From an uncultured Psychroserpens sp. (GTDB lineage Bacteria; Bacteroidota; Bacteroidia; Flavobacteriales; Flavobacteriaceae): DNA of 64,000 nt. The DNA lies in the NCBI GenBank assembly GCA_947489585.1, contig CANLEE010000007.1, forward strand, positions 124,001-188,000. Reading direction: 5' to 3'. Of the stretch, positions 45,557-53,707 are shown in pieces. Position 1 is the first letter of the stretch. The number at the start of each line of letters is the position of its first letter. Both the position numbers and the translations under genes were made by a program. The notes beneath the pieces are model-generated. The model was not told the origin of the DNA and made no database searches. It saw only the letters and a program-made list of their open reading frames with translations.

Positions 45557-45994
45557 CTAACGTATCTTATCTAGCAAATCACTTAATTGACCTGCTTCTT
45601 TTTCTGTTAAATTTTCTAATAAATCTTCTTTAAATTCCTTAGAAATCTCTTCTAATAAATTAAGTCCTTTTTTAGTAATTTGAATATGTACTACTCTACG
45701 GTCTTCTGGACAAGGTAAACGTTCTATTAATTGTTTATCACATAGTTTATCCATCAATCGTGTAGCATTGGGAGCACGTTCTAACATGCGCTCTTTGATG
45801 GTTTGCACTTTAATCGCTTTACCTGCTCCTCGAAGAATTCTCAAAATATTAAACTGCTGTGGTGAAATTCCAAATGGCTTAAAAAATGCATTCTGATGAC
45901 TACTTATCCAGTTGGCTGTATAAATAATATTTAGTAATGCTTTTACCTTACTATTTGGAAATGTCGAGTTTATATCTTTAGAAATGTCTCCCAT
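45557..45994 (-). CDS. MarR-family transcriptional regulator
   Basis: 145 residues with a winged helix: recognition region RAPNATRLMDKLCDKQLIER and wing CPEDRRVVHIQITKKG. It starts one base after the flavin reductase gene, as the last gene of a three-gene operon. MarR proteins are mostly dimeric repressors released by ligands or oxidation; a single Cys sits in LCDKQ and another in RLPCPEDRR. Two copies of a dyad, one overlapping the promoter of its own operon, make autorepression and control of the pirins likely. Confidence 0.9.
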   Translation of the reverse strand: MGDISKDINSTFPNSKVKALLNIIYTANWISSHQNAFFKPFGISPQQFNILRILRGAGKAIKVQTIKERMLERAPNATRLMDKLCDKQLIERLPCPEDRRVVHIQITKKGLNLLEEISKEFKEDLLENLTEKEAGQLSDLLDKIR

Positions 45995-45995
45995 T

Positions 45996-46526
45996 TTACA
46001 AGCTATCTTGAAATTGTTTAACCTCTTCTGTTAATTGCGCTTTTAAGTCTTGATTTACAAGAGTACCTTCTTGAAAATTGGTTCCAAATGAAGGCAGTGA
46101 AAACTGTCCAACAATATTCCCTCCCATATAAGGGAAACGTCCTTTTGCTATATCTAATGCTGTTGCTCCGCCTCTACCTCCAGGAGAAGCGGCCATTAGC
46201 AACATTGGTTTATCACTCCACAATTTGTTATCGATTCGAGACATCCAATCAAAAATGTTTTTGAAAACTGTCGCGTAAGCACCATTATGTTCAGCTAAAG
46301 ATAAAACGATTCCATCTGAAGATCTTATATGATCTAAAAATTGTTGTGCATTATCTGGAATTCCATGTTCAATTTCGTAATCTATTCCATAGATAGGCAA
46401 CTCAAAATCATTTAAATCTAAAACAGTAACTTTTGCATCTTCAACTAAGGATGATGCATAAACCGCTAATTGTTTATTGATTGAGTTTTTACTGTTACTG
46501 CCAGCAAATGCTATAATATGTTTCAT
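45996..46526 (-). CDS. NADPH-dependent FMN reductase family protein
   Basis: 176 residues, flavodoxin-like fold. The FMN phosphate loop GSNSKNSINKQL (about 9-20), LAEHNGAY and SPGGRGG fit NAD(P)H-dependent FMN or quinone/azo reductases. It is cotranscribed with a DoxX-like membrane protein (2-base gap) and MarR, a common arrangement in electrophile or oxidant responses. The natural substrate is unknown. Confidence 0.88.
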   Translation of the reverse strand: MKHIIAFAGSNSKNSINKQLAVYASSLVEDAKVTVLDLNDFELPIYGIDYEIEHGIPDNAQQFLDHIRSSDGIVLSLAEHNGAYATVFKNIFDWMSRIDNKLWSDKPMLLMAASPGGRGGATALDIAKGRFPYMGGNIVGQFSLPSFGTNFQEGTLVNQDLKAQLTEEVKQFQDSL

Positions 46527-46528
46527 TG

Positions 46529-46888
46529 TTATTGTTTGTTAATTCTTTTATTAAAAATGTAGGATACAATTAATAATATAAATGCAATTAATGCTCCCGT
46601 TTGTTCTCCGTCGTTAATCATAACGTGTGCGAAAAATGCAAGTATAAAAGCAAAAAAGAAACCTGCATAAGCCCATTCTTTAAGTATTTTAAAACTTGGT
46701 CCCCACAACGCAACTAATCCTAATAATTTAGCAACAGCATAAGGATATATGATATAAGTTGGGTATCCAAAATTAGTAAACATTGCAGATACATCTTCGT
46801 GTTTAAAAAAATACATGCTCACAGAAAACAACATTAACAATGTTAATAATCCTGTAGCTACATAATAAATAATTTTATCTCGTTTCAT
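46529..46888 (-). CDS. DoxX-like membrane protein
   Basis: 119 residues from the ATG at 46888 (MKRDKIIYY), since the promoter lies between this and an upstream in-frame ATG at 46924. Four transmembrane helices are visible, with FKHEDVSAMFTNFGYP between the first two, typical of DoxX/DoxX-like proteins. Members associate with redox or thiol stress enzymes. It is the first gene of the DoxX-flavin reductase-MarR operon. Confidence 0.85.
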   Translation of the reverse strand: MKRDKIIYYVATGLLTLLMLFSVSMYFFKHEDVSAMFTNFGYPTYIIYPYAVAKLLGLVALWGPSFKILKEWAYAGFFFAFILAFFAHVMINDGEQTGALIAFILLIVSYIFNKRINKQ

Positions 46889-46910
46889 TTCGTATTGGTT
46901 TTTGTTGGTA

Positions 46911-46941
46911 CAAATATAAGGCAAATAAATTTATTTTCCAA
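46911..46941 (-). promoter_or_regulatory. Promoter of the DoxX-flavin reductase-MarR operon
   Basis: Minus strand: TTG at 46941-46939, a 20-base spacer and TATATTTG at 46918-46911, 22 bases before the DoxX start. The -33 element lies inside the palindrome at 46931-46950. Confidence 0.65.
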
Positions 46942-46950
46942 GGAAACTAA
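46931..46950. promoter_or_regulatory. Second MarR-type palindrome, overlapping the -33 element
   Basis: TTATTTTCCA/AGGAAACTAA shares TTTCCA and GGAAACTA with the perfect dyad at 45519-45540. It covers the -33 TTG of the operon promoter, so a bound repressor would block RNA polymerase. Confidence 0.65.
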
Positions 46951-47031
46951 TTCCTTGTAATATATTTTAACAAATTATTCACTTTTTAATCCGTTATGGG
47001 TTTCGTAAATTCGTAGGAAATAAAACACACT

Positions 47032-48660
47032 ATGGATTTAAACTTCAATAAAAACGAAGATCATAATAAATTACTCCTTTCCGAATTAAAAAAGCGACTT
47101 GCCAAAGTAAAACTAGGTGGTGGTGAAAACCGTATTGAAAAGCATCATGCTAAAGGTAAAATGACCGCTAGAGAGCGAATAGACTATCTATTAGATTCAA
47201 AAAAAGCATCTGTTGAAATTGGTGCTTTTGCAGGAGAAGACATGTATGCCGAACATGGTGGTTGTCCATCTGGTGGTGTTGTCGTAAAAATTGGTTATGT
47301 AAAAGGAAAGCAATGTATTGTTGTTGCCAATGATGCAACTGTAAAAGCTGGTGCTTGGTTTCCTATTACAGGAAAAAAGAATTTGCGTGCTCAGGAAATT
47401 GCTATTGAAAACCGATTACCGATTATCTATTTGGTAGATTCTGCTGGTGTGTATTTACCAATGCAAGATGAGATTTTTCCAGACAAAGAACATTTCGGAC
47501 GTATTTTTAGAAATAATGCCGTGATGAGTAGCATGGGAATTACTCAAATTGCTGCAGTAATGGGAAGCTGTGTTGCCGGAGGTGCATACTTACCTATTAT
47601 GAGTGATGAAGCTCTGATTGTAGATAAAACAGGAAGTATTTTTCTAGCAGGTAGCTATTTAGTTAAAGCTGCCATAGGAGAAACTATTGACAATGAAACT
47701 TTAGGTGGAGCAACAACGCATTGTGAGATTTCTGGTGTCACCGATTATAAAGCTAAAGATGATAAGGATGCTTTAGAAACGATTCAACGATTAATCGATA
47801 AAATTGGTGATTATGACAAAGCCGGTTTTAATCGTACAATAGCAAAAAAACCTAATGAAAATCCCGATGATATCTTTGGCATTCTTCCAAAATCTAGAGC
47901 AGAACAATATGACATGAAAGAAATTATCAAACGTTTAGTTGATAATTCTGAATTTGACGAATACAAACAGGGTTATGGTAAAACCATAATTACTGCTTAT
48001 GCTCGTATTGATGGTTGGGCAGTTGGAATCATTGCGAACCAACGTAAATTAGTAAAGAATAAAAAAGGCGAAATGCAATTTGGAGGTGTAATATATAATG
48101 ACAGTGCAGATAAAGCCACTCGATTTATTGCCAATTGCAATCAGAAGAAAATACCTTTAGTGTTTTTACAAGATGTAACAGGGTTTATGGTCGGTAGTAA
48201 GTCTGAACATGGAGGCATTATTAAAGATGGCGCTAAAATGGTGAATGCGGTAAGTAATTCGGTAGTGCCTAAATTTACGATTGTCATCGGAAACAGCTAT
48301 GGCGCAGGAAATTATGCCATGTGTGGAAAAGCTTATGACCCAAGATTAATTGTGGCATGGCCTAGTGCTGAATTAGCTGTAATGAGTGGTAATTCTGCAG
48401 CCAAAGTATTACTTCAAATAGAAAAAGCGTCACTTCTTAAAAAAGGCGAAAAAATAACTGAAGAGAAAGAAAAAGAATTGTTTGACAAGATCAAGAATCG
48501 ATATGACAATCAAGTGTCTCCATATTATGCTGCTGCTCGTATTTGGACTGATGCTGTTATCAACCCATTAGATACGAGAACATGGATTAGTATGGGTATT
48601 GAAGCTGCCAACCACGCTCCTATTGAGAAACCATTTAATATGGGCGTTTTACAGGTATAA
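47032..48660 (+). CDS. Acyl-CoA carboxylase beta subunit, methylcrotonoyl-CoA type
   Basis: 542 residues, two crotonase-fold carboxyltransferase halves that move a carboxyl group from carboxybiotin to an acyl-CoA. VDSAGVYLPMQDEIFPDKEHFGRIF, split over about 141-166, and GSCVAGGAYLP and LGGATTH are closer to methylcrotonoyl-CoA than to propionyl-CoA carboxylase. Leucine catabolism is therefore likely. The biotin-carrying alpha subunit is not in this window. An MFS transporter gene follows one base after the stop. Confidence 0.85.
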   Translation: MDLNFNKNEDHNKLLLSELKKRLAKVKLGGGENRIEKHHAKGKMTARERIDYLLDSKKASVEIGAFAGEDMYAEHGGCPSGGVVVKIGYVKGKQCIVVANDATVKAGAWFPITGKKNLRAQEIAIENRLPIIYLVDSAGVYLPMQDEIFPDKEHFGRIFRNNAVMSSMGITQIAAVMGSCVAGGAYLPIMSDEALIVDKTGSIFLAGSYLVKAAIGETIDNETLGGATTHCEISGVTDYKAKDDKDALETIQRLIDKIGDYDKAGFNRTIAKKPNENPDDIFGILPKSRAEQYDMKEIIKRLVDNSEFDEYKQGYGKTIITAYARIDGWAVGIIANQRKLVKNKKGEMQFGGVIYNDSADKATRFIANCNQKKIPLVFLQDVTGFMVGSKSEHGGIIKDGAKMVNAVSNSVVPKFTIVIGNSYGAGNYAMCGKAYDPRLIVAWPSAELAVMSGNSAAKVLLQIEKASLLKKGEKITEEKEKELFDKIKNRYDNQVSPYYAAARIWTDAVINPLDTRTWISMGIEAANHAPIEKPFNMGVLQV

Positions 48661-48661
48661 T

Positions 48662-49948
48662 ATGTCACAACAAAAAAAAGTATCACCAGTTTATATTATC
48701 ATCTTACTTATATTAGCTGGTGAGGCTGTTTTTATATTACCTTTTGTAATTGTTAGAATTTTTAGAACAACATTCTTAGAATCATTTGCAATAAGTCAGA
48801 CAGAACTCGGAAGTTGTTTCTCTGTATATGGACTAGTTGCTCTTTTTTCATATTTGTTTGGTGGTCCTTTGGCTGATAAATTTCGGCCACATATATTGAT
48901 GTCTGTTGCTTTAATGCTGACAGCAATGGGTGGATTTTATTTAGCAACCTATCCAACACTAGCTAACCTTCATATACTCTATGGGTTTTGGGGATTCACA
49001 ACTATTTTTCTCTTTTGGGCTGCAATGATAAAAGCGACCAGAATTTGGGGAGGCACAAAAAAACAAGGCATTGCTTTTGGATTTCTAGATGGTGGTCGCG
49101 GACTTGTTGCTGCAATTTTTGGATCGGTTGGTGTACTTGTTTTTTCAGCTTTTATTACAAAAGATATAGAGCTTACATCTATTTTAGAACGCAAAGTAGC
49201 TTTTAAACAAGTCATCATTTACACAGCTTTTTCTGTTTGTATTATTTCTGTTCTAGTTTTTTTGTTTTTGAAAAAATTAAGTTCTACGGAAGAAAAGCAG
49301 ATTGAAACACAATTAGAAAAATCCAAAATAATTACTTTAGGAAACTTTAAAAAAGTCGCACAATTTAAGGCTGTTTGGCTGCTTATGATTATTATTTTAT
49401 GTGCCTATTTTGGATATAAAATGACAGATCTTTTTAGTCAATATGCAGAAGACGTCATGGGATATGACAAAATTAAAGCAGCAAAAGTTGGAACATCACT
49501 TTTATATATGCGTCCAATTATAGGCATTACTATTGGTTTACTAGCAGATCGCACCAGAGCATCACTTTGGATTGTTATTGGTTTTTTATTGATGTTGATA
49601 ACAAGTCTTGTTTTTGCTTCTGGAATTATTGATGATGGTTCTACGCTTCTCTTTATATTATCTATTGGCACTATGGCCCTTGGTGTTTATTCAGCGAGAA
49701 TCTTGTACTTCGCAACATTAGAAGAAACGAAAATCCCACTAGGCCTAACTGGAATAACTGTTGGTTTTATTTCTGTTGTAGGCTATACACCAGATATTTT
49801 TGCAGGACCATTAATGGGTTATTTCCTAGATTTAAATCCTGGTGCTGTTGGACTTCAACATGCCTTTGGAATTATGGGAATCTTCTCTCTTGTTGGTTTT
49901 ATTGCATCATACTTATTGTATCGACATTCAAAATCTTCTAATCTTTAA
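48662..49948 (+). CDS. MFS transporter
   Basis: 428 residues from the ATG at 48662, about 12 transmembrane helices. The loop after helix 2 (GGPLADKFRPH) is the MFS motif A and a matching GLLADRTRA lies in the second half. The order resembles organic-anion or sugar-phosphate type permeases, but the substrate is unknown. It starts one base after the carboxylase gene, so it may move a related organic acid; that is inference. Its end overlaps the convergent vWA-like gene by 11 bases. Confidence 0.85.
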   Translation: MSQQKKVSPVYIIILLILAGEAVFILPFVIVRIFRTTFLESFAISQTELGSCFSVYGLVALFSYLFGGPLADKFRPHILMSVALMLTAMGGFYLATYPTLANLHILYGFWGFTTIFLFWAAMIKATRIWGGTKKQGIAFGFLDGGRGLVAAIFGSVGVLVFSAFITKDIELTSILERKVAFKQVIIYTAFSVCIISVLVFLFLKKLSSTEEKQIETQLEKSKIITLGNFKKVAQFKAVWLLMIIILCAYFGYKMTDLFSQYAEDVMGYDKIKAAKVGTSLLYMRPIIGITIGLLADRTRASLWIVIGFLLMLITSLVFASGIIDDGSTLLFILSIGTMALGVYSARILYFATLEETKIPLGLTGITVGFISVVGYTPDIFAGPLMGYFLDLNPGAVGLQHAFGIMGIFSLVGFIASYLLYRHSKSSNL

Positions 49949-50555
49949 TTACCGAAATAATTTGCGGCAATAATGTTATAGCTGTCAATAACACAAGATT
50001 ATTCTTTTTTGGCTCATTACCATTTTGCAAGATTTGAGCTTGATCAACTGTTGATGATTTTGCTATTAAGCTTTTTGGATTTCTAACCATAATCACCATA
50101 TTTTTGGCTTCTTCTTCTAAATTTTCTTTTGTATATGTATAGGCAAGTTCTATTCCATCATTATGGAACTCATTGATACTTGATTTCAAATTTTCGATGC
50201 TGTATATGATCGATTTCAAATCTTTTGGAGTTGTTTTCTTTAATGCTATTCCATTAAAACCAGAATACGTTACAATAGATATGTAATCATTAAGCGAAAG
50301 CCGCTCTGAAATTAATTTAAACGCTTGTTTTAAAATCACCTTATCTTCTGGACTTAAATCGCTAATTGGCGTTTGTAATAGGAACGTTACATTTCTTAAA
50401 GAGGATTCTGAATCTTCATCATTGTTTTCAATATGCTCTACTATAAAAGTGATAAAATTATCTATTGAAACTGATTTTGTTTCAATATATTGATCTTGGC
50501 TTGTGCAAAAAAAAGACACTAACAGTGCAACAAGTACTACTAATTGATTTTTCAT
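49938..50555 (-). CDS. Secreted vWA-like protein lacking the metal site
   Basis: 205 residues with a signal peptide (1-19). The middle resembles a von Willebrand A domain: a strand NVTFLL (55-60), helix KVILKQAFKLISERL, and strand DYISIVTYSG (90-99) then GIELAY. The MIDAS DxSxS after the first strand is replaced by QTPISD (61-66), so metal-dependent binding is unlikely. A hydrophobic C-terminus (VLLTAITLLPQIISV) may anchor it. I infer the fold from strand order; function unknown. Confidence 0.6.
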   Translation of the reverse strand: MKNQLVVLVALLVSFFCTSQDQYIETKSVSIDNFITFIVEHIENNDEDSESSLRNVTFLLQTPISDLSPEDKVILKQAFKLISERLSLNDYISIVTYSGFNGIALKKTTPKDLKSIIYSIENLKSSINEFHNDGIELAYTYTKENLEEEAKNMVIMVRNPKSLIAKSSTVDQAQILQNGNEPKKNNLVLLTAITLLPQIISVIKD

Positions 50556-50645
50556 GGTATTTGATTTTTAGTTCATAATAAACTTACAACCAATACCTTA
50601 TAAATAAAATGAAAAATGAGCAAACCGAGCTTTTCAATGAGTAAA

Positions 50646-51707
50646 CTAGCCTAAAATAGCTTCTATATTTTTTTGTCTTTGGATTTTCCCATTAGACGTT
50701 TCAATAAATTTTGGCGTATTGTAAATCGTTCTAGGAACTTCAAATTTTTCCAAATTGCTAAACAATGAAATATCCAAGTCTTTTGTTTCACTTTCTAACA
50801 CTAAAACGACTTTCTCCCCTAAAACTTTATCGTTTTCCGAAGCAATAAAAAAACGTTGTTCAATTTTATCTTGCAGTTTAGCTTCAATTAATTCTGGAAA
50901 CAACTTTACACCACCAGAATTTATCATATTATCATAACGGCCAATAATTTCGAACTCGTTGCCCGATTTCATTTCAACGACATCATTAGTAAAGATGCTA
51001 TCCTCTGAAAGAGCAGGAGCATTAATCACTAAGCAATCTCTATCATCTTTAGAAACAGAAATGTCTCGAAGTAGTTTAAAAGGTTGCATTTCAGAAGTTT
51101 TATTAAGCTGTCTTACAGCAATATGGCTTACAGTTTCGGTCATCCCATAAGTTTCAAAAACAGCTGTTTCAAGATTTTGCAATGACCTTATTAAAGTTTT
51201 AGACACTCTAGCACCTCCAACAATTACTGTTTTTATTTGCTGTAAGCGGTCTAATGAATTTTGTAATTGCAAAGGAATCATAGCACAAAAATCGTAATGC
51301 TTAAGATGGTCATATGATGGTATTGAGGATGGTGGCGCCATATCTAATTCTAAACCTAAAATCATTGCTCTTACTAACATCATTTTGCCTGCGATGTATT
51401 GGCTTGGTAAACAATGTAAAGCTTTATCGCCTGGTTGCAAGCCAAAGAAATCTCCAGTCATTACTGAAGAATTCACCATCTGTTGTTTCTTTATTTTTAT
51501 ACTTTTTGGTAGTCCAGTAGATCCCGATGTATTAGTTAATACATAATCGCGTTCGTCTAACCAGTCTAACAAAAAATTACCAATCACTTGCTCGTAAGAT
51601 TCGCCTTCTTTAACTAAGCTATATGCAACTTCTTTTAAGTCTTCATGGTTATAATTTATACCATTAAGTTTAAATCTTAAATGTATTTTGTCAAACTTGG
51701 GTGTCAT
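50646..51707 (-). CDS. menE: o-Succinylbenzoate-CoA ligase
   Basis: 353 residues, a short acyl-CoA synthetase as in other Bacteroidota MenE. It shows the AMP-binding loop TNTSGSTGLPKSI (about 58-70), VFETYGMTET, GRYDNMINSGG and the C-terminal NGKIQRQKN lysine. The enzyme activates o-succinylbenzoate in menaquinone synthesis. menC, menA and menB lie on the same strand 5-10 kb downstream in coordinates, which supports the call. Confidence 0.88.
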   Translation of the reverse strand: MTPKFDKIHLRFKLNGINYNHEDLKEVAYSLVKEGESYEQVIGNFLLDWLDERDYVLTNTSGSTGLPKSIKIKKQQMVNSSVMTGDFFGLQPGDKALHCLPSQYIAGKMMLVRAMILGLELDMAPPSSIPSYDHLKHYDFCAMIPLQLQNSLDRLQQIKTVIVGGARVSKTLIRSLQNLETAVFETYGMTETVSHIAVRQLNKTSEMQPFKLLRDISVSKDDRDCLVINAPALSEDSIFTNDVVEMKSGNEFEIIGRYDNMINSGGVKLFPELIEAKLQDKIEQRFFIASENDKVLGEKVVLVLESETKDLDISLFSNLEKFEVPRTIYNTPKFIETSNGKIQRQKNIEAILG

Positions 51708-51754
51708 TTTTGGTATGATATTAGCTATATAGTTTTATACTATTTTTAACTAAA

Positions 51755-51762
51755 CAAAGTTA
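51755..51762 (-). promoter_or_regulatory. Candidate -7 box for menE
   Basis: TAACTTTG on the minus strand fits TAnnTTTG, 47 bases before the menE ATG. It lies back to back with the plus-strand box at 51784. No clear -33 TTG. Confidence 0.35.
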
Positions 51763-51783
51763 AAGATAAATATTATATTAGTC

Positions 51784-51791
51784 TATATTTG
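51784..51791 (+). promoter_or_regulatory. Candidate -7 box for the DUF3857 pair
   Basis: TATATTTG matches TAnnTTTG exactly and lies 17 bases before the ATG at 51809. The -33 region has only TTA at a suitable distance. Confidence 0.5.
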
Positions 51792-51808
51792 AAATTAACC
51801 TTTATTAA

Positions 51809-53707
51809 ATGAAGCAGCTACTTATCCTATTTTTATTGATTCCGTTTATAAGTATATCTCAAGACTTCTCGGATGAAGATTATATATATCTCAAAAGACA
51901 TGAGCATATAAAAATTAAACTCAAGAAACATAAATTTGACATTATTCAAAATGTATCAGAGCAGGCAAAATTTATGACATCTAATATTCTTAATTATGCG
52001 AACGAACATATTGGCTATAGTAGCTTTTCTGAAATTAAAGATATAGAAGCTTACACTTTTATTCCAAATACGAAGAAAAAAATAGAAGTTGATTATTTTG
52101 AAACCAAGCAGTTTTTTGATGGTATGGTGTTTTATGATGATACCGAATATACCTTTTTTACTTTTCCAGCTGTAAAAAAAGGAGCTGTAACAAATTTAAA
52201 TTATACTAGAATTGTTAAAGAGCCCTATTTTCTTGGAGGGTTCAATTTTGTAGTAGGCAATACACCAACAAAAAGTGCTCAATTATCAATTGAGTTTCCA
52301 AAAAATGTCACTATAGGTTACACCGAATTTAACACTGATTTGATTGATTTAGATTTTAAAAAAGAAGAAAATAAAGACAATTATATTTATACATGGACTG
52401 CAACAAACACGTATGGCTACAAAAGCGAGGAAGACAGTGAAGCTCCAATGTATTATTTACCTCATATTAAATTGCGCATAAAAAGTTACACTGAAAACGG
52501 TAAAGAACATCGTGTTTTAGGCAATCTTTCAGATTTATATAAATGGTACAACGATGCCTTTATTGAAAATATTGAAGAAGGCCCTTTAGACCAAGTCAAG
52601 AGTCTTGCTGAGGATATCACTAAAATGTCAACTACTAAAGCTGAAAAAGCTGAAGCTATATTTAATTGGGTTCAAGATAATATCAACTATATAGCTTTTG
52701 GAGATGGCTATAATGGTTTGATACCCACTGGAGCAGCTAGTACTTGTGAGTCAAGATATGGTGATTGCAAAGCCATGACCAACTTGATTTATCAAATGCT
52801 TAACCATGTTGGTATCAAGGCTTACCGAACATGGATTGGCTCAAGAAATAAACCATATAAATACAGTGAATTACCAACAGGAACGGTAGCTGATCATATG
52901 ATTTTAACAGCCATCATTGATGGTGAAAAAGTTTTTCTGGATGCAACCGACAACTTTATTCCTTATGGTGTACCAACGGCATTTATTCAAGGTAAAGAAG
53001 CCCTTATTGGGATAAGTTACGAAGATTATGAGATTGTTCAGATACCAGCTCCAAATGCTGAGCAGAATACTACCACTATAACGACACTAATGGAGCTCGA
53101 AGGTGATCGTGTTAAGGTTTTTGAAAAAAGAGCCCTAACTGGTTATGAGAAAGTAGAGTTTGTCACAGATTACACCTATAAAAAAGATACTAAGACTGAA
53201 GAAGAATATTTAAACACCACACTTTCTTTAGGAAATAATAAAACCAAGTATAACAATATTACTAAGGCAAATTTTGATAATAAAAACACACCTTTAACAT
53301 TAGAATATGACCTAGATATTGACAGTTACACAAAATCTATTGGAGATAAAATTTATATCAATCTTAATATTGATCGCGCACTTTCAAAAAGCGACATCGA
53401 TATCAAAGGTAGAAAATACAGTAAAAAAATAGATTACAAATTTCAGAAAACATACAATACAATCTTTAAGATACCTGATGGATATAAAGCTAGCTACATT
53501 CCAAAAGAAACCCTGTTTGAAGATTCAAATTATGGTTATAAAATCTCCTACAGTGTAAAGGACAATAATTCAATCATTCAAACAAAATCAATTTACGTGA
53601 ATACCTTAAGTATTCAAAATGATGAGTTCGACCAATGGAATAACTTCATTAAAAGCCTCATTAAATCTTACAAAAAAAGTATAATTTTAGAACAACAACA
53701 TGATTAA
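51809..53707 (+). CDS. DUF3857/transglutaminase-like secreted protein, catalytic-looking
   Basis: 632 residues with a signal peptide (MKQLLILFLLIPFISISQ). The N-terminal half matches the beta-rich DUF3857 style; the middle is a transglutaminase-like core with Cys C320 in RYGDCKA, His in VADHMILTA and Asp in VFLDATDN. The C-terminal 180 residues are beta-rich. Probably periplasmic; substrate unknown. Its last 8 bases overlap the paralogous gene. Confidence 0.82.
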   Translation: MKQLLILFLLIPFISISQDFSDEDYIYLKRHEHIKIKLKKHKFDIIQNVSEQAKFMTSNILNYANEHIGYSSFSEIKDIEAYTFIPNTKKKIEVDYFETKQFFDGMVFYDDTEYTFFTFPAVKKGAVTNLNYTRIVKEPYFLGGFNFVVGNTPTKSAQLSIEFPKNVTIGYTEFNTDLIDLDFKKEENKDNYIYTWTATNTYGYKSEEDSEAPMYYLPHIKLRIKSYTENGKEHRVLGNLSDLYKWYNDAFIENIEEGPLDQVKSLAEDITKMSTTKAEKAEAIFNWVQDNINYIAFGDGYNGLIPTGAASTCESRYGDCKAMTNLIYQMLNHVGIKAYRTWIGSRNKPYKYSELPTGTVADHMILTAIIDGEKVFLDATDNFIPYGVPTAFIQGKEALIGISYEDYEIVQIPAPNAEQNTTTITTLMELEGDRVKVFEKRALTGYEKVEFVTDYTYKKDTKTEEEYLNTTLSLGNNKTKYNNITKANFDNKNTPLTLEYDLDIDSYTKSIGDKIYINLNIDRALSKSDIDIKGRKYSKKIDYKFQKTYNTIFKIPDGYKASYIPKETLFEDSNYGYKISYSVKDNNSIIQTKSIYVNTLSIQNDEFDQWNNFIKSLIKSYKKSIILEQQHD

